Shown here: positions 55,542-64,000 of the stretch, piece by piece
Position numbering within the stretch: position 1 is the first letter of the stretch
Layout: each line of letters opens with the position of its first letter
NCBI RefSeq assembly: GCF_028618665.1
Contig: NZ_JAQITF010000003.1
Location: forward strand, 62,001 to 126,000
DNA: 64,000 bases
From: Bartonella sp. AU16XJBT
Lineage (GTDB): Bacteria > Pseudomonadota > Alphaproteobacteria > Rhizobiales > Rhizobiaceae
Direction: 5' to 3'
Translations under genes and position numbers: made by a program
The notes under the pieces: generated by a model
What the model was told of the DNA's origin: nothing
The model's database searches: none
Seen by the model: only the letters and a program-made list of their open reading frames with translations

Positions 55542-56927
55542 TCATTCTTTCCATAACCTTATAAGGACTGCACCATCAGCACCAGCACCGCTTGGAGAAG
55601 AATCTCCATGAGAACCAGCACCCCCACCACCAAAGCCACGCCCCGCTTTTCCTGAACTATAGGATCCTTGTCCTATCCCTCCAGAGCCACCTCTTGATGT
55701 ATCACCCCCAGCATCACCTCCGTTACCGCTTATCTTGCTCGTAATTCCACTTGTTCCAGCACAACCATTTCCGCCTTTGGCAATTCCTAGATGTTCATCT
55801 GTTGCTAAACCAAAGTTTCCACCTGTACCTCCAGCGCCACCAGAGCCTGAATAGTAGGAAGTCGTACTACCACCAAATCCCGAATGAGAGGTATAGGAGT
55901 AAGCACCTCCACCACCTTTTCCTCCTGTAGCTGTCATAAAATTTTTGCCAACAACTGTTATTTCTCCAGAATTACCGCTTACACAACGCTTTGCAACAGA
56001 AGCTCCTCCTTTACCAATGACGATATCTTGATGACCGTTTAAACTGGCCTTGTAGCCATACCACACGGAACAACCTCCGCCGCCGCCGCCACCGCCTAAT
56101 CTTGGTGTATCCGCACCACCACCACTACCGCCGCCGCCCCAGGCTGTAATTTCGACTTTGGTTTTATCCGTTACCCAATCGGGCCATTGAATTTTCCCAT
56201 CCTGCGTATACAGCAATTCAGCATCAGCAAGAGCCGGCCAATTGGTGATTTTATCAGTCAAATCTTTTTTAAGACTCTTTATCCCTGCTAAGATGGCTGC
56301 ATCCACTTGCGCCTTCGTATAAACAACATCACCATCAACTTTCAGTGGTCCTTTAAGCGAGCTACCACTCGCACTTAAGTTTGTGATCACTTCACCATTA
56401 TGGGTGAGGCTAAACGACGAATTACCCAACAGTTCTAAGCCAGCACTCATAGTGACTTTGCTGGTAAATTTATTATAACTTTGCCATTCATTGGGGCTTG
56501 TGAGGTGTCCATAGCTTGTGAGATCTTCATTGATCTTAGCTCTAAAATCATCAAGCCCCACAATATCTTCGGTTTTATGTTGGTGTGCGCCTAACAGGGA
56601 GATAGCACTGCCAAAGGTGAAGTTATTATTGCTTGATTTATAGAGAACATAATTGTTGGCTGCATCGTGTGCCCCCTCGATATCGCTTAAATCAGCAAAG
56701 GTGAAGGTTTTATCCGCTGCCATTTTGGCCTTCAAGGCTGCTTCAAGATCTGTGATATCACTTATGCTATGCATGTGTTTTGAAGGCGCTTTTTCCTCTA
56801 CCTTGTCCTCAACATCGGCTATTGCCTGATCAATTTTGGTCAAGTTTTCCCGTAAGATTGGGAATTCAGAACTGATAAAGTGTCCTTCTTTAGGCAATTC
56901 CATGTCGAGTTTTTTGGTTTTTGTCAT
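55542..56927 (-). CDS. Glycine-rich tail fibre / receptor-binding adhesin
   Basis: Distal tail protein of 461 residues. The N-terminal third is helical (LTKIDQAIADVEDKVEEKAP, DITDLEAALKAKM), and a central fibre-like section carries SLTHNGEVITNLSASGSSLK. From about residue 265 an extreme glycine-rich domain follows, with blocks such as WGGGGSGGG and GGGGGGGGCSV. It closes with GAGADGAVLIRLWKE, the ending typical of glycine-rich phage adhesins (polyglycine-helix type, as in T-even gp38). This domain probably sets host receptor specificity. No tail fibre assembly chaperone gene follows, only the terminator. The GC-rich repeats make recombination or slippage plausible. Confidence 0.8.
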   Translation of the reverse strand: MTKTKKLDMELPKEGHFISSEFPILRENLTKIDQAIADVEDKVEEKAPSKHMHSISDITDLEAALKAKMAADKTFTFADLSDIEGAHDAANNYVLYKSSNNNFTFGSAISLLGAHQHKTEDIVGLDDFRAKINEDLTSYGHLTSPNEWQSYNKFTSKVTMSAGLELLGNSSFSLTHNGEVITNLSASGSSLKGPLKVDGDVVYTKAQVDAAILAGIKSLKKDLTDKITNWPALADAELLYTQDGKIQWPDWVTDKTKVEITAWGGGGSGGGADTPRLGGGGGGGGCSVWYGYKASLNGHQDIVIGKGGASVAKRCVSGNSGEITVVGKNFMTATGGKGGGGAYSYTSHSGFGGSTTSYYSGSGGAGGTGGNFGLATDEHLGIAKGGNGCAGTSGITSKISGNGGDAGGDTSRGGSGGIGQGSYSSGKAGRGFGGGGAGSHGDSSPSGAGADGAVLIRLWKE

Positions 56928-56941
56928 CTCTCATTCTCCCC

Positions 56942-59900
56942 TCATAATATGCCGGCGCCAAAATCACTCACCATGGACCGTGCTGCTGGTCCACCGGTAA
57001 GGGTCAATTTCAAGCGCGCTTGTTTGGCTCCTTTGTCGCTGCTCACAAATTTGCGTTCTGTCCAAAGCGGTTCAGCGAGTTGTTCTGTTTCCTCTAATTT
57101 CAAAGGGGTGAAAGCACCATCATCCAGTTGCATCTCGAGTGTAAAGGTTGCACCGCCCGGTAAAAATGTTTTGATATAACTGGTCAACCTTGCCTTTTCG
57201 CCAAAGGCAAAAGCACGGGTGACATAAGTGGCTTCCTTATGAATCTTCCCCGCAATTAATTGAACAGGCGCAAACAAGACGGGTGAGAGCTTTTCTGTGC
57301 CTTTGAGAATGGCGCGAAGCTTTACCTTTTCACTGATATATTCAGTAAGACTGAGCAATTGAAAGGGAAGGAGTTGATAAACCGTGCCGTTGTTTCGTTC
57401 AATTTCAAAGATGACAGAACACGCACTTGAAGGCAATTCAATGGCTGCGCGGATTTGCAAATCAGAGCAGTCCACAAGATCAAAAGTGCCAAGATCAATG
57501 GTTTTTTCTGTTTGTGTGTAGCGTGCAGCTAGCACACGAAAGGCTAAGGCCTCATCTTGATGGGCGGTCCAGCTTTGCGCATTGACAGAAGAAAAGCGTG
57601 GACCGGTCACGTAAGGGTGGCTTGAGACGTATCTCTGGTGTTCTGCATCAAAATCCCCAAGCTTTGCTAAAGAGACGGAATGATCAGCATCATCTGTCTT
57701 GATAACGAAAGCCGTTAAGCGGTCATCGGGAACTAACAGTGGCACATCATAGCGTGCCTCTGCCCACCCTCTCTTTGCGCCCTTCATAGAATAAAAGCTT
57801 TGCGCTTGAATATCGGCGGTCGGATAGCCATTTTCGGTTGTCACCAAATCAATCACCAGATCATGGTTCTCATTGCCGATTTTGCAAAGATGAAAGTCAA
57901 TTCCTGTGATTTGCCGTGTTTCATCGGGGGTAAAAACTTGCGCTTGTGGGTCCACTTGCGTCCATATCTTCACAGTGGTGGTGCGCCGCATCACTTTCAC
58001 ATCAATCACACCTTGACCGGTAAAAAGCCCCGTTGCAATGGTTCCACCTTTTCCCCGTGCCACAACATTTTTTGTGCCAGCGGTGATGTTTTGTGGAATC
58101 TTAAAAGTGCCCTCAAGGGTGCCCTTGCTATCGGCAACAAGGCGGCTCGCTGGCAAGACATTCACACCATCAAAGGTAAGACTTTCCAAGATTTCTCTAC
58201 TACCAAAACCTTCAATTTTAAAGTGAAGGGTAATTTGTCTCAAAAAATCGATTTGCTCTTGAGTCTCATTGATGAGATCATCACGCACTTCTGTGTTACG
58301 GATAGTTCTGCCACGGTTCCTGCCCATAATGATCTGATTGGTGACACCAGAGAGCCAATCGGTGCGCTGTTCATGCCAGAAGTCTGTCGCGGGTTCAAGG
58401 GTTACTGTACCAGGCAGGGGTGCAAAATTTTGATAAGGATTGATTTTTTCGCAAGCCGTTGTCAATTCCTGCGCAATGATCACTTCATTTGTCCAGTCAA
58501 GCGTAACAGGCGCTTTTAAAGGAGCAGTATAGAATGTTGGATCAATAGCAAGCTGCAAAATACCATTGCCTACAGCGCCCGTTTGTTGAAAGCCTTCATC
58601 TCTGTAATGATCATCAAGAAAGGGATCTGCAAACATGCCTTTTTTGGCAACAGGTTCTTTAGAGTCAACATTGCTTTTAATGCGCTCTAACTGCATCAAC
58701 CGGTCAAGGGAAAGCACCCGTTGAAAATAGCGCCACATCTCATCATAGGGGGCAACCCGTGTGCCATCATTGACCACAACCGGCGTTTCAAGCCAATTGT
58801 TGGTGATCGTTGCAAGGGATAACACATCATCAGGGACACTGGGTGCCATAGGGTGGTCTACTGATATACCTTTGATGTAAACCACATTACCCCCTGTGTT
58901 CAGTCCTATACGGTCAATGCGGGGCAATTTGTAAGTGTAACTGACGATAATATCCCCACCTTGCGCCCCCCCTGAGACGGTGATTTCCTTTGCTGTTACC
59001 TTATCAGCCGTGATTTTTGCACGATAGCGATAAGTCACCTTATAGCTACTTCCCGCTAAAGGTTCGTCTCCTACGGGTGCCCAATCAATGGTGTCTCCGG
59101 TTTTTTTAAAATCTGTGCCTTCTTTAAATTCCTTGCTTCCTTGAACGACCTTAATAAACGCGGTGATGCTTTTATCGGGAACACCATCACGCCCTGCGGC
59201 AACCGCACCACGGGTGACATTAACAGTTTTTTCTTTTGTCAACAAAAGAGACTGAATATCAGCAATAGGAAAATAATAGGGTTTAAAGGTAAAACTTGTT
59301 TTCCCTTTTGGGGGCGCAAAAATATGCGTTTCGCTTGGAACAACGCTTGTCGAAAAATCCTCCACCTCTTCATGGCGCAAGGCGGCTAGACGCTTGCGTT
59401 TAAAGCCATTGATATTGGCTTCCCCTTCTTGAATACTAAAGACTTGGCAACCGTTGTTTGCTCCTAAAGCGCTTACACGGCAGCCACTCACGATATAATG
59501 CCCATGGGCTCTGTCATACGTCGCAATAGCTTGCATGGCGGGTTCAAGCAATGAGGGGGATTTTTGATCAATCAGAACACCATCTTGTAAAATATAAACC
59601 GGAAAGAAAGTGCCTTGCTGTGTATCTTCTTTCAGTGCCCAAACAAGCTTTGCTGTTTCGCGTGCGGCACCAGGCTCTCCTTCTGCCAAGGTGCCAGGGA
59701 CTTGCCCCAACAGCTCTGGATCATCCTCATGGGTTATCCATTTTTTTTGCAGCTTCACACCAATTTCCAAACGTCCAATCATGGCAACATTATTGAGTAC
59801 AGCTTCAGAGACCGGAAAAATATCGCCTGCGATATAGATCTTGCCATCCGTTAAAGTGACGGTCCTTGTTTCTTTATTGACAAAAGCATCAGCCCGTTCC

Positions 59901-60085
59901 ACGCGGTCTCCTTCTTGTGCTACAAGACGTCCCAAGCGGTCATGCCGTCCCCTTATAATGGTTTGAACTTCATTCAGTTCACCCCCTTGAATAAAGGGAC
60001 GCTGTCCATAAAAGACAACGCTTTGTTGTTCCTCTTTGCCGCGAGATCTGTCAATTGCAAAGGGTAAACCACTTTCATGCTTCAT
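56942..60085 (-). CDS. DUF4815 large phage tail-associated protein
   Basis: Virion-associated protein of 1047 residues, occupying the place of a P2 H-type fibre. The N-terminal DUF4815 region opens GQRPFIQGGELNEVQTIIRG, with RLVAQEGDRVERADAFVN and ATYDRAHGHYIVSGCRVSAL. Middle and C-terminal parts are beta-rich (TVTRGAVAAG-like and VTYRYRAKITADKVTAKEIT). GAGG precedes the ATG. It abuts the I stop by one base and the fibre gene by 14 bases, so it is part of one transcript. Most likely a structural fibre or baseplate-spike extension. Confidence 0.82.
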   Translation of the reverse strand: MKHESGLPFAIDRSRGKEEQQSVVFYGQRPFIQGGELNEVQTIIRGRHDRLGRLVAQEGDRVERADAFVNKETRTVTLTDGKIYIAGDIFPVSEAVLNNVAMIGRLEIGVKLQKKWITHEDDPELLGQVPGTLAEGEPGAARETAKLVWALKEDTQQGTFFPVYILQDGVLIDQKSPSLLEPAMQAIATYDRAHGHYIVSGCRVSALGANNGCQVFSIQEGEANINGFKRKRLAALRHEEVEDFSTSVVPSETHIFAPPKGKTSFTFKPYYFPIADIQSLLLTKEKTVNVTRGAVAAGRDGVPDKSITAFIKVVQGSKEFKEGTDFKKTGDTIDWAPVGDEPLAGSSYKVTYRYRAKITADKVTAKEITVSGGAQGGDIIVSYTYKLPRIDRIGLNTGGNVVYIKGISVDHPMAPSVPDDVLSLATITNNWLETPVVVNDGTRVAPYDEMWRYFQRVLSLDRLMQLERIKSNVDSKEPVAKKGMFADPFLDDHYRDEGFQQTGAVGNGILQLAIDPTFYTAPLKAPVTLDWTNEVIIAQELTTACEKINPYQNFAPLPGTVTLEPATDFWHEQRTDWLSGVTNQIIMGRNRGRTIRNTEVRDDLINETQEQIDFLRQITLHFKIEGFGSREILESLTFDGVNVLPASRLVADSKGTLEGTFKIPQNITAGTKNVVARGKGGTIATGLFTGQGVIDVKVMRRTTTVKIWTQVDPQAQVFTPDETRQITGIDFHLCKIGNENHDLVIDLVTTENGYPTADIQAQSFYSMKGAKRGWAEARYDVPLLVPDDRLTAFVIKTDDADHSVSLAKLGDFDAEHQRYVSSHPYVTGPRFSSVNAQSWTAHQDEALAFRVLAARYTQTEKTIDLGTFDLVDCSDLQIRAAIELPSSACSVIFEIERNNGTVYQLLPFQLLSLTEYISEKVKLRAILKGTEKLSPVLFAPVQLIAGKIHKEATYVTRAFAFGEKARLTSYIKTFLPGGATFTLEMQLDDGAFTPLKLEETEQLAEPLWTERKFVSSDKGAKQARLKLTLTGGPAARSMVSDFGAGIL

Positions 60086-60086
60086 A

Positions 60087-61205
60087 TTAAAACCTCAATA
60101 AAATCTTGAATTGTTCGCGAACATCGGCACGCAAAGGAATGTTAATGGGCGTTTTGAGTATCTCCACACCACCATTCAGTTCATCAGTCTCCAACCAAAG
60201 CTTGCCCAAAGGGATATCAAGAGGGATATCTTGTTTGGGAATGCCGTGAACGAGAATGGAAACAAAGGCTGCTTGTTTGCCGTCAACATCGTGAAAATCT
60301 GTTCGTGCAGCTAGAAACAACAAGGTGCCTGTTGGGGAAGGGTTAAATCTGTTACCACAATGGCTGTACACACCATCTAAAGCTTGTTCGACAGGCGCTA
60401 CAGCATAGCATTTTTGATACCCAATCACGGCATTTTGGGTGTCTCTTAACACGAGATAAAGCGTGCGACCATGAAACCATTCTGCCATGAGCATATCGCG
60501 TTCATGTTTTTTGACCGAACACCACGGAAAATTTGCCATGTCCCATGGATAATCGATTTGGTTCCAGCTTAACTCTTCATCCCCATCATCTATCCAATTG
60601 CCAATGAGTTTGCCTTCTTCTTTTAAGAGAACGCACTCTATCTCTGTTGTGCGCCCAAAGGAAAACAACGTGCCCCCAGCTGTTAAGCGAACACCGCTCT
60701 CAGAATCCAACATGCTGTCATCAAGGCGTGACATATTGGCTTCCATGGCTTGCACATCATAACCATAGGTCCCACGGCGAAAATCAGAGCGCAAACTTTT
60801 GGAAAGGTCGGTAATCGCTTCTATAGCTTCAAGGCTTTTGCGTTCAGGCAACTGATCAAAATCAAGTTGAAAGGAATTCCACCATGCGCGCCCCGTCCAG
60901 GCGGGTTGAAAGCGTGCTGAAATCTCTAACCATCTCAAACCCATCTCTATTGCCGCAAGGGAGCCACGTATCCTCTGCCATGCAAGCCCTTGATCAATTA
61001 AATCATAAAGGTTAGAGAAATAAGGGTTTAATTCTTGTAAGCCATATTCGTCTATTAAAAAGGGCAACCAAGAAGGCGGACGCGTGATAAATTTCGCGCG
61101 GGGTATTTCTTCGAGTGCCGTTTTTACGTGGGGGTCAAGAGCCATTGCTTCGGCAAAACAACGTTCAAACAAGCTCGAATTCGGGGGTAAAAGTGAGGAA
61201 AGCAT
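60087..61205 (-). CDS. Phage tail protein I (P2 gpI-like), extended
   Basis: Baseplate wedge component of 372 residues. The gpI core occupies the first half: LPPNSSLFERCFAEAMALD, then WLPFLIDEYGLQELNPYFSN and LAAIEMGLRWLEI. P2 gpI has about 176 residues; here about 190 further residues (WTGRAWWNSFQLDFDQLPER, then DVDGKQAAFVSILVHGIPKQ) form a beta-rich extension found in some alphaproteobacterial phages. Start ATG 61205 overlaps the J stop (TGATG); the frame also opens at TTG 61208. Confidence 0.85.
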   Translation of the reverse strand: MLSSLLPPNSSLFERCFAEAMALDPHVKTALEEIPRAKFITRPPSWLPFLIDEYGLQELNPYFSNLYDLIDQGLAWQRIRGSLAAIEMGLRWLEISARFQPAWTGRAWWNSFQLDFDQLPERKSLEAIEAITDLSKSLRSDFRRGTYGYDVQAMEANMSRLDDSMLDSESGVRLTAGGTLFSFGRTTEIECVLLKEEGKLIGNWIDDGDEELSWNQIDYPWDMANFPWCSVKKHERDMLMAEWFHGRTLYLVLRDTQNAVIGYQKCYAVAPVEQALDGVYSHCGNRFNPSPTGTLLFLAARTDFHDVDGKQAAFVSILVHGIPKQDIPLDIPLGKLWLETDELNGGVEILKTPINIPLRADVREQFKILLRF

Positions 61206-62071
61206 CAATAAGCGCGCCCCCGTTCAGACAAGACAATATCCCCTAGTGCGACGGCTTCATCCGGTGCGACCAAAATATCCTCACAAGGGTGCGTTATGTT
61301 CACATGGTGAACGCCTTCAACCATCAGGCGGCTTAGTATCCAACTTATTGAGAGATCACGCCCAAGCCTTTGCGCTCGCGCCCATTCTACTCTTAAATTC
61401 TGCTCCGCTCTTTCCAAAACAAAGGAGCCTTCATCCGGTAACAACCAAAAATCAGCAGAAATATCGATCATCCGCTGCACCGCGCTTTTCACAAAGATGT
61501 GGTCATTGGTCATTTTAACATGGGGGCAATCAAGGGCTGCTTGTACCTTGGCAATTAAAGCCTCATCAGCCACCCCTGAAGGGGCGTCACTAAAAAGCGC
61601 AACATGAATAAGCGGGCTTTTACCCTCACGATAAACAAAAGCATCTTTGACATGGATATCACTTGAGAGAGCAAAATATTGATACCGTGGTGCTGTGCCC
61701 CCTGTGGAATGTCCTTGTCTATTTAAGCGAATACGGCGGCGAAACCGCTCATCATCTTCATCCAAAAGGCGCGTGACCCCGTGAAAATCCCCCAAATGAT
61801 CTAAACTTGTTCCACGGGCAAATGTGAGTAAATTATCCCGCGCCACTTCATTCATCCGCTGGCGCAATAGCAACTCTTCATAAGCGGCCGCTTGTAATTG
61901 AATGACTACCGGATCATAAGCCGTCTTTTCCACATTATACGGAATATGATGCGCTGCAAAAAGCTCAGTCAAACGCGTGATCTTTTGCTCTAAAATGGCT
62001 TCAACAGAAAGCTCTTCAATAATTTGTGGCAGAGGGAGTTGTGGGAGTGGTAAAGGTTCAAACTCTGTCAT
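61205..62071 (-). CDS. Baseplate assembly protein J
   Basis: Gp47/JayE-type baseplate protein of 288 residues. Characteristic regions are VVIQLQAAAYEELLLRQRMN, DNLLTFARGTSLDHLGDFHG, GVTRLLDEDDERFRRRIRLN and VHHVNITHPCEDILVAPDEA. ATG 62071 follows AGAGG by six bases; it overlaps W by 14 bases. Works with W and I as the baseplate wedge that triggers sheath contraction. Confidence 0.9.
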   Translation of the reverse strand: MTEFEPLPLPQLPLPQIIEELSVEAILEQKITRLTELFAAHHIPYNVEKTAYDPVVIQLQAAAYEELLLRQRMNEVARDNLLTFARGTSLDHLGDFHGVTRLLDEDDERFRRRIRLNRQGHSTGGTAPRYQYFALSSDIHVKDAFVYREGKSPLIHVALFSDAPSGVADEALIAKVQAALDCPHVKMTNDHIFVKSAVQRMIDISADFWLLPDEGSFVLERAEQNLRVEWARAQRLGRDLSISWILSRLMVEGVHHVNITHPCEDILVAPDEAVALGDIVLSERGRAY

Positions 62072-62444
62072 CACCAACCTCTAAATTGATGCTCATTGGC
62101 TCTTTGTGTGACCAATCGCCCAAATGCCCATCGGGATAAAAAACACCCGTTAAAACAAAATGGAATGTGCCTTCACGCGTTGCTTTTGTCAGATCAATCC
62201 TCTGCAACGAAAACCCGGGCTCTCCACACTCTGGATCATCGAGTGCTTCAACAATTGCTTGATAAAGCTGCATCATCGTCGCAGGATCAGCATTGGCGTC
62301 TTGGAATGCTCCAACATCGCACCCATAATGACGACGCAAAACCCGTGTCCCAATTCTTGTCGTCAGACATTTACGCAGTGACTGTTGGCAATGCGCAAAG
62401 CCATATAAAAGAGAGCCGTCCTTTTCGCTCATCCCGCACCGCAT
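62058..62444 (-). CDS. Baseplate wedge protein W (GPW/gp25 family)
   Basis: This 128-residue gp25-like protein has YGFAHCQQSLRKCLTTRIGT, then RVLRRHYGCDVGAF with the family's conserved Arg-rich/YG segment, and a C-terminal beta-hairpin (FHFVLTGVFYPDGHLGDW). The first ATG at 62444 has AGGGG eight bases upstream, overlapping the end of the previous gene. Nucleates sheath polymerisation at the baseplate. Confidence 0.9.
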   Translation of the reverse strand: MRCGMSEKDGSLLYGFAHCQQSLRKCLTTRIGTRVLRRHYGCDVGAFQDANADPATMMQLYQAIVEALDDPECGEPGFSLQRIDLTKATREGTFHFVLTGVFYPDGHLGDWSHKEPMSINLEVGDDRV

Positions 62445-62447
62445 GCT

Positions 62448-62648
62448 TTAAGCCCCTTTGCTTGTCTTTGTGGTAGAAACAGTTGGGGGCGCAGAAACAA
62501 CAGGGGCTGGTTTTTCAGCAATCTGACCAAGCAGCAAGGGATATTTAGCCGCTTCCTCACTTAAACAAATTTCTTCACCTTTGCCCGGTGAACGCTTACC
62601 TGCAACAAAGTCTGCATTGGTTAAAATAACATAAGTATTCTCACGCAT
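62448..62648 (-). CDS. Hypothetical small phage protein between V and W
   Basis: This protein has 66 residues from the ATG at 62648, with AAAGGAG eight bases upstream; the longer open frame to 62771 overlaps gene V and is not used. YVILTNADFVAGKRSPGKGE is followed by ICLSEEAAKYPLLLGQI and a Pro/Thr/Lys-rich tail. No family recognised. The position between V and W suggests a minor baseplate or spike component. Confidence 0.65.
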   Translation of the reverse strand: MRENTYVILTNADFVAGKRSPGKGEEICLSEEAAKYPLLLGQIAEKPAPVVSAPPTVSTTKTSKGA

Positions 62649-62661
62649 GATAAAAACTCCT

Positions 62662-63255
62662 TTAAAGAGGACTAGAGGTTGTGGAGGGACCCATTTTGAC
62701 CCCACCGTGTTTGTGGCTTGCGCCAACCGATTTTTGATTGTGCTGTAAATCTTCTGCTTGAATCTGCACACTGCCCGTTAATGCAACACGGGTTGATTGA
62801 TGAGAAAGCACCAAACCTTGGCTACTCAAATGAATTTGGTTTTCCCCATGGGAAAGAATAAGCTCATCCTTCGTGATACGCAAAGCACCACCCGCATAAC
62901 ACAGAGCAAATTCTTGGAAAGAGCGTGCGCAATTAGGTGCATCCTCACTATAACTATCGCGCACCACCAGAGAGGCAGAACCAATTTCGCCATGGGGATT
63001 TAACAAGCGCACCGGATCACCAACATGGAGGGGCATATTGCTTGAAACAGCACCAGAAGCTTCTTGCGCTTGTAGCCAAGGCGATAAAACCGCTTGTCCA
63101 TTGGAACCCTGTTCGGAAAGTTTTACCCGCACCCTATGACCATCAACTTCTGCAACCCGCCCAATCATGTGCTGGTTGGCAAGACAGCGTTCAAGCGCAT
63201 CAAGACGCTTCATCATTTGCCGCAAAGTGTCACTCAAAAGGTGCGCATCATTCAT
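62662..63255 (-). CDS. Baseplate spike protein V
   Basis: Membrane-piercing spike of 197 residues. The N-terminal OB-like domain (RMIGRVAEVDGHRVRVKLSE, PWLQAQEASGAVSSNMPLHV, GDPVRLLNPHGEIGSASLVV) is followed by a repetitive beta-strand region. It ends SVGASHKHGGVKMGPSTTSS, where the H-x-H-type SHKHGGV motif is the iron-binding tip typical of P2 gpV and phi92 spikes. It overlaps the upstream gene by four bases. Confidence 0.92.
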   Translation of the reverse strand: MNDAHLLSDTLRQMMKRLDALERCLANQHMIGRVAEVDGHRVRVKLSEQGSNGQAVLSPWLQAQEASGAVSSNMPLHVGDPVRLLNPHGEIGSASLVVRDSYSEDAPNCARSFQEFALCYAGGALRITKDELILSHGENQIHLSSQGLVLSHQSTRVALTGSVQIQAEDLQHNQKSVGASHKHGGVKMGPSTTSSPL

Positions 63256-63776
63256 GCCTCCACCTCATCATCACATGAGATCAAACCAGCTTTGAGTTGT
63301 CCTTCATCACAAAAAATATCCTGTCCCAACTGATGCAAATCTTGGTGCCATTCCACCACGCTTATCGATACACCACGCTGCTTAATCGCCGCAGAGATAA
63401 TCGGTTCGATCTCGACATCCCGCGGGGCACTCAAATGCGTTAGCCCCCACAATTGCCCGCTATGACAAAGCACCGCAATGGCTTCTGCTAAAAGCCAACT
63501 GGAAACATCCCGCTCTTTACCCGTGGTGATAATAAAAGCCCCTAAATGAAGATCAGCACTCTGCTGCCCAGAAGCCACAGAAGTTAAGCGACTTTCTAAA
63601 ACCGCAACACGCACAGCTGGTGCCACAAGCATTTGTGTTTCCAGTTCTTCTAAATTAAAGCGTCCAAATTGACAGCCGCAATCGCGCACATCCGGCAAAG
63701 CCCTTTTAAGGCTCTTTATCACCGCCTCACGAAAGGCATTAATACGCCCTGCTTGTGTGATCGTTTGACTCATAAA
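63252..63776 (-). CDS. DUF1834/Mu gp37-like phage protein
   Basis: This 174-residue protein begins MSQTITQAGRINAFREAVIK at ATG 63776, supported by AAGGG upstream; the frame extends to 63794. GCQFGRFNLEELETQMLVAP, AVRVAVLESRLTSVASGQQS and SWLLAEAIAVLCHSGQLWGL match the style of Mu gp37/DUF1834 tail proteins. It overlaps both neighbours by a few bases. Probably a tail or head-tail joining component. Family call is moderate. Confidence 0.65.
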   Translation of the reverse strand, partial: FMSQTITQAGRINAFREAVIKSLKRALPDVRDCGCQFGRFNLEELETQMLVAPAVRVAVLESRLTSVASGQQSADLHLGAFIITTGKERDVSSWLLAEAIAVLCHSGQLWGLTHLSAPRDVEIEPIISAAIKQRGVSISVVEWHQDLHQLGQDIFCDEGQLKAGLISCDDEVEA

Positions 63777-64000
63777 AAGACCCTTTCCAACCAATCCTCT
63801 GCCGCTTTGACAATTTCCACTTTATTTTGCTCTGAAAGCCCTAAATAAGGGCGTGCCGGCATAGTCACTTGAGGCACACAAACAAAACGCTGTGCTTTGC
63901 TGCTTTTCAGAAAAAAGCGCAATGTCTTGCCATTTTTGGGGCGAATAACCCCACCCAATTGATGAATCCGCGCATAAACCAACCCACTCCCCACCATCAC
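63770..64000 (-). CDS. Tail completion protein S (partial)
   Basis: C-terminal 76 residues of a phage virion morphogenesis protein (P2 gpS / Mu gpG family). GLVYARIHQLGGVIRPKNGK and PARPYLGLSEQNKVEIVKAA, followed by EDWLERV, are diagnostic for this family. The gene runs out of the window at 64000; the in-frame ATG there is internal. It overlaps the DUF1834-like gene by seven bases. Confidence 0.85.
   Translation of the reverse strand: MMVGSGLVYARIHQLGGVIRPKNGKTLRFFLKSSKAQRFVCVPQVTMPARPYLGLSEQNKVEIVKAAEDWLERVFL

Larger units (their letters stand above)
47310..64000 (-). mobile_element. Contractile-tail prophage (or tailocin) module, partial
   Basis: A continuous block of overlapping minus-strand genes encodes a P2/Mu-type contractile tail (S, V, W, J, I, fibre, FI, FII, E/E', T, U, X, D) plus dnaB. 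Base composition is clearly less AT-rich than the flanks. The block starts next to tRNA-Met and runs beyond the window at 64000. Capsid, terminase, integrase, repressor and lysis genes are not seen in this part. Confidence 0.9.

Overview
The window looks like chromosome from a Bartonella-type alphaproteobacterium (order Rhizobiales/Hyphomicrobiales). It is AT-rich with long, apparently decaying intergenic stretches. It carries rpoD and dnaG of alphaproteobacterial type, a BP26/OMP28-like SIMPL protein, an EipA-like DUF1134 protein, and the SciP-CtrA-ChpT cell-cycle genes. Species cannot be fixed from the sequence alone.

Region 1 (1-17 kb) is sparse. It holds scattered housekeeping or envelope genes (ArsR-methyltransferase fusion, EttA, PncA, DUF475 membrane protein), two XRE regulators with palindromic candidate operators, a broken hexapeptide-repeat gene, small phage-like ORFs, gene debris and a tRNA with a CAT anticodon (probably Ile2). 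Region 2 (16-31 kb) is a housekeeping block: the BP26-like protein, YcgN family, rpoD and dnaG, then an island of plus-strand membrane or stress genes (MscS-family channel, Na/Pi cotransporter, GlsB) and ubiC, then yqeY and carA. Region 3 (32-47 kb) holds a TetA-like MFS exporter, a DUF1460 lipoprotein, a CDF metal transporter, a TrmH-family methyltransferase and mnmA. It continues with a compact cell-cycle cluster (sciP, a FliJ-like gene, ctrA, chpT, eipA and two coiled-coil genes), a nucleotide-sugar aminotransferase/oxidoreductase pair, and elongator tRNA-Met.

Region 4 (47.3-64 kb, continuing past the window) is a contractile-tail prophage or tailocin module on the minus strand, visibly less AT-rich than its surroundings. 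In transcription order it runs: tail completion S (partial), a DUF1834-like gene, V, a small ORF, W, J, I, a DUF4815 protein, a glycine-rich fibre/adhesin, a terminator, sheath FI, tube FII, chaperone E/E' with a -1 frameshift site, tape measure T, a 58-codon overlapping ORF, U, X and D. It ends with a full-length cellular-type dnaB that overlaps gene D, just inside tRNA-Met. No head, integrase, repressor or lysis genes are visible in this part.

The most notable signals are: a G10 tract inside a structured RNA-like element with a strong terminator; a convergent XRE/small-protein pair with near-identical palindromes at both starts; two decayed copies of one membrane-protein gene 32 kb apart; a dispersed intergenic repeat of about 75 bp in at least five copies; a hexapeptide-repeat gene broken at a G6 run; the double T7 slippery site of the tail chaperone; and dnaB embedded in the tail operon.
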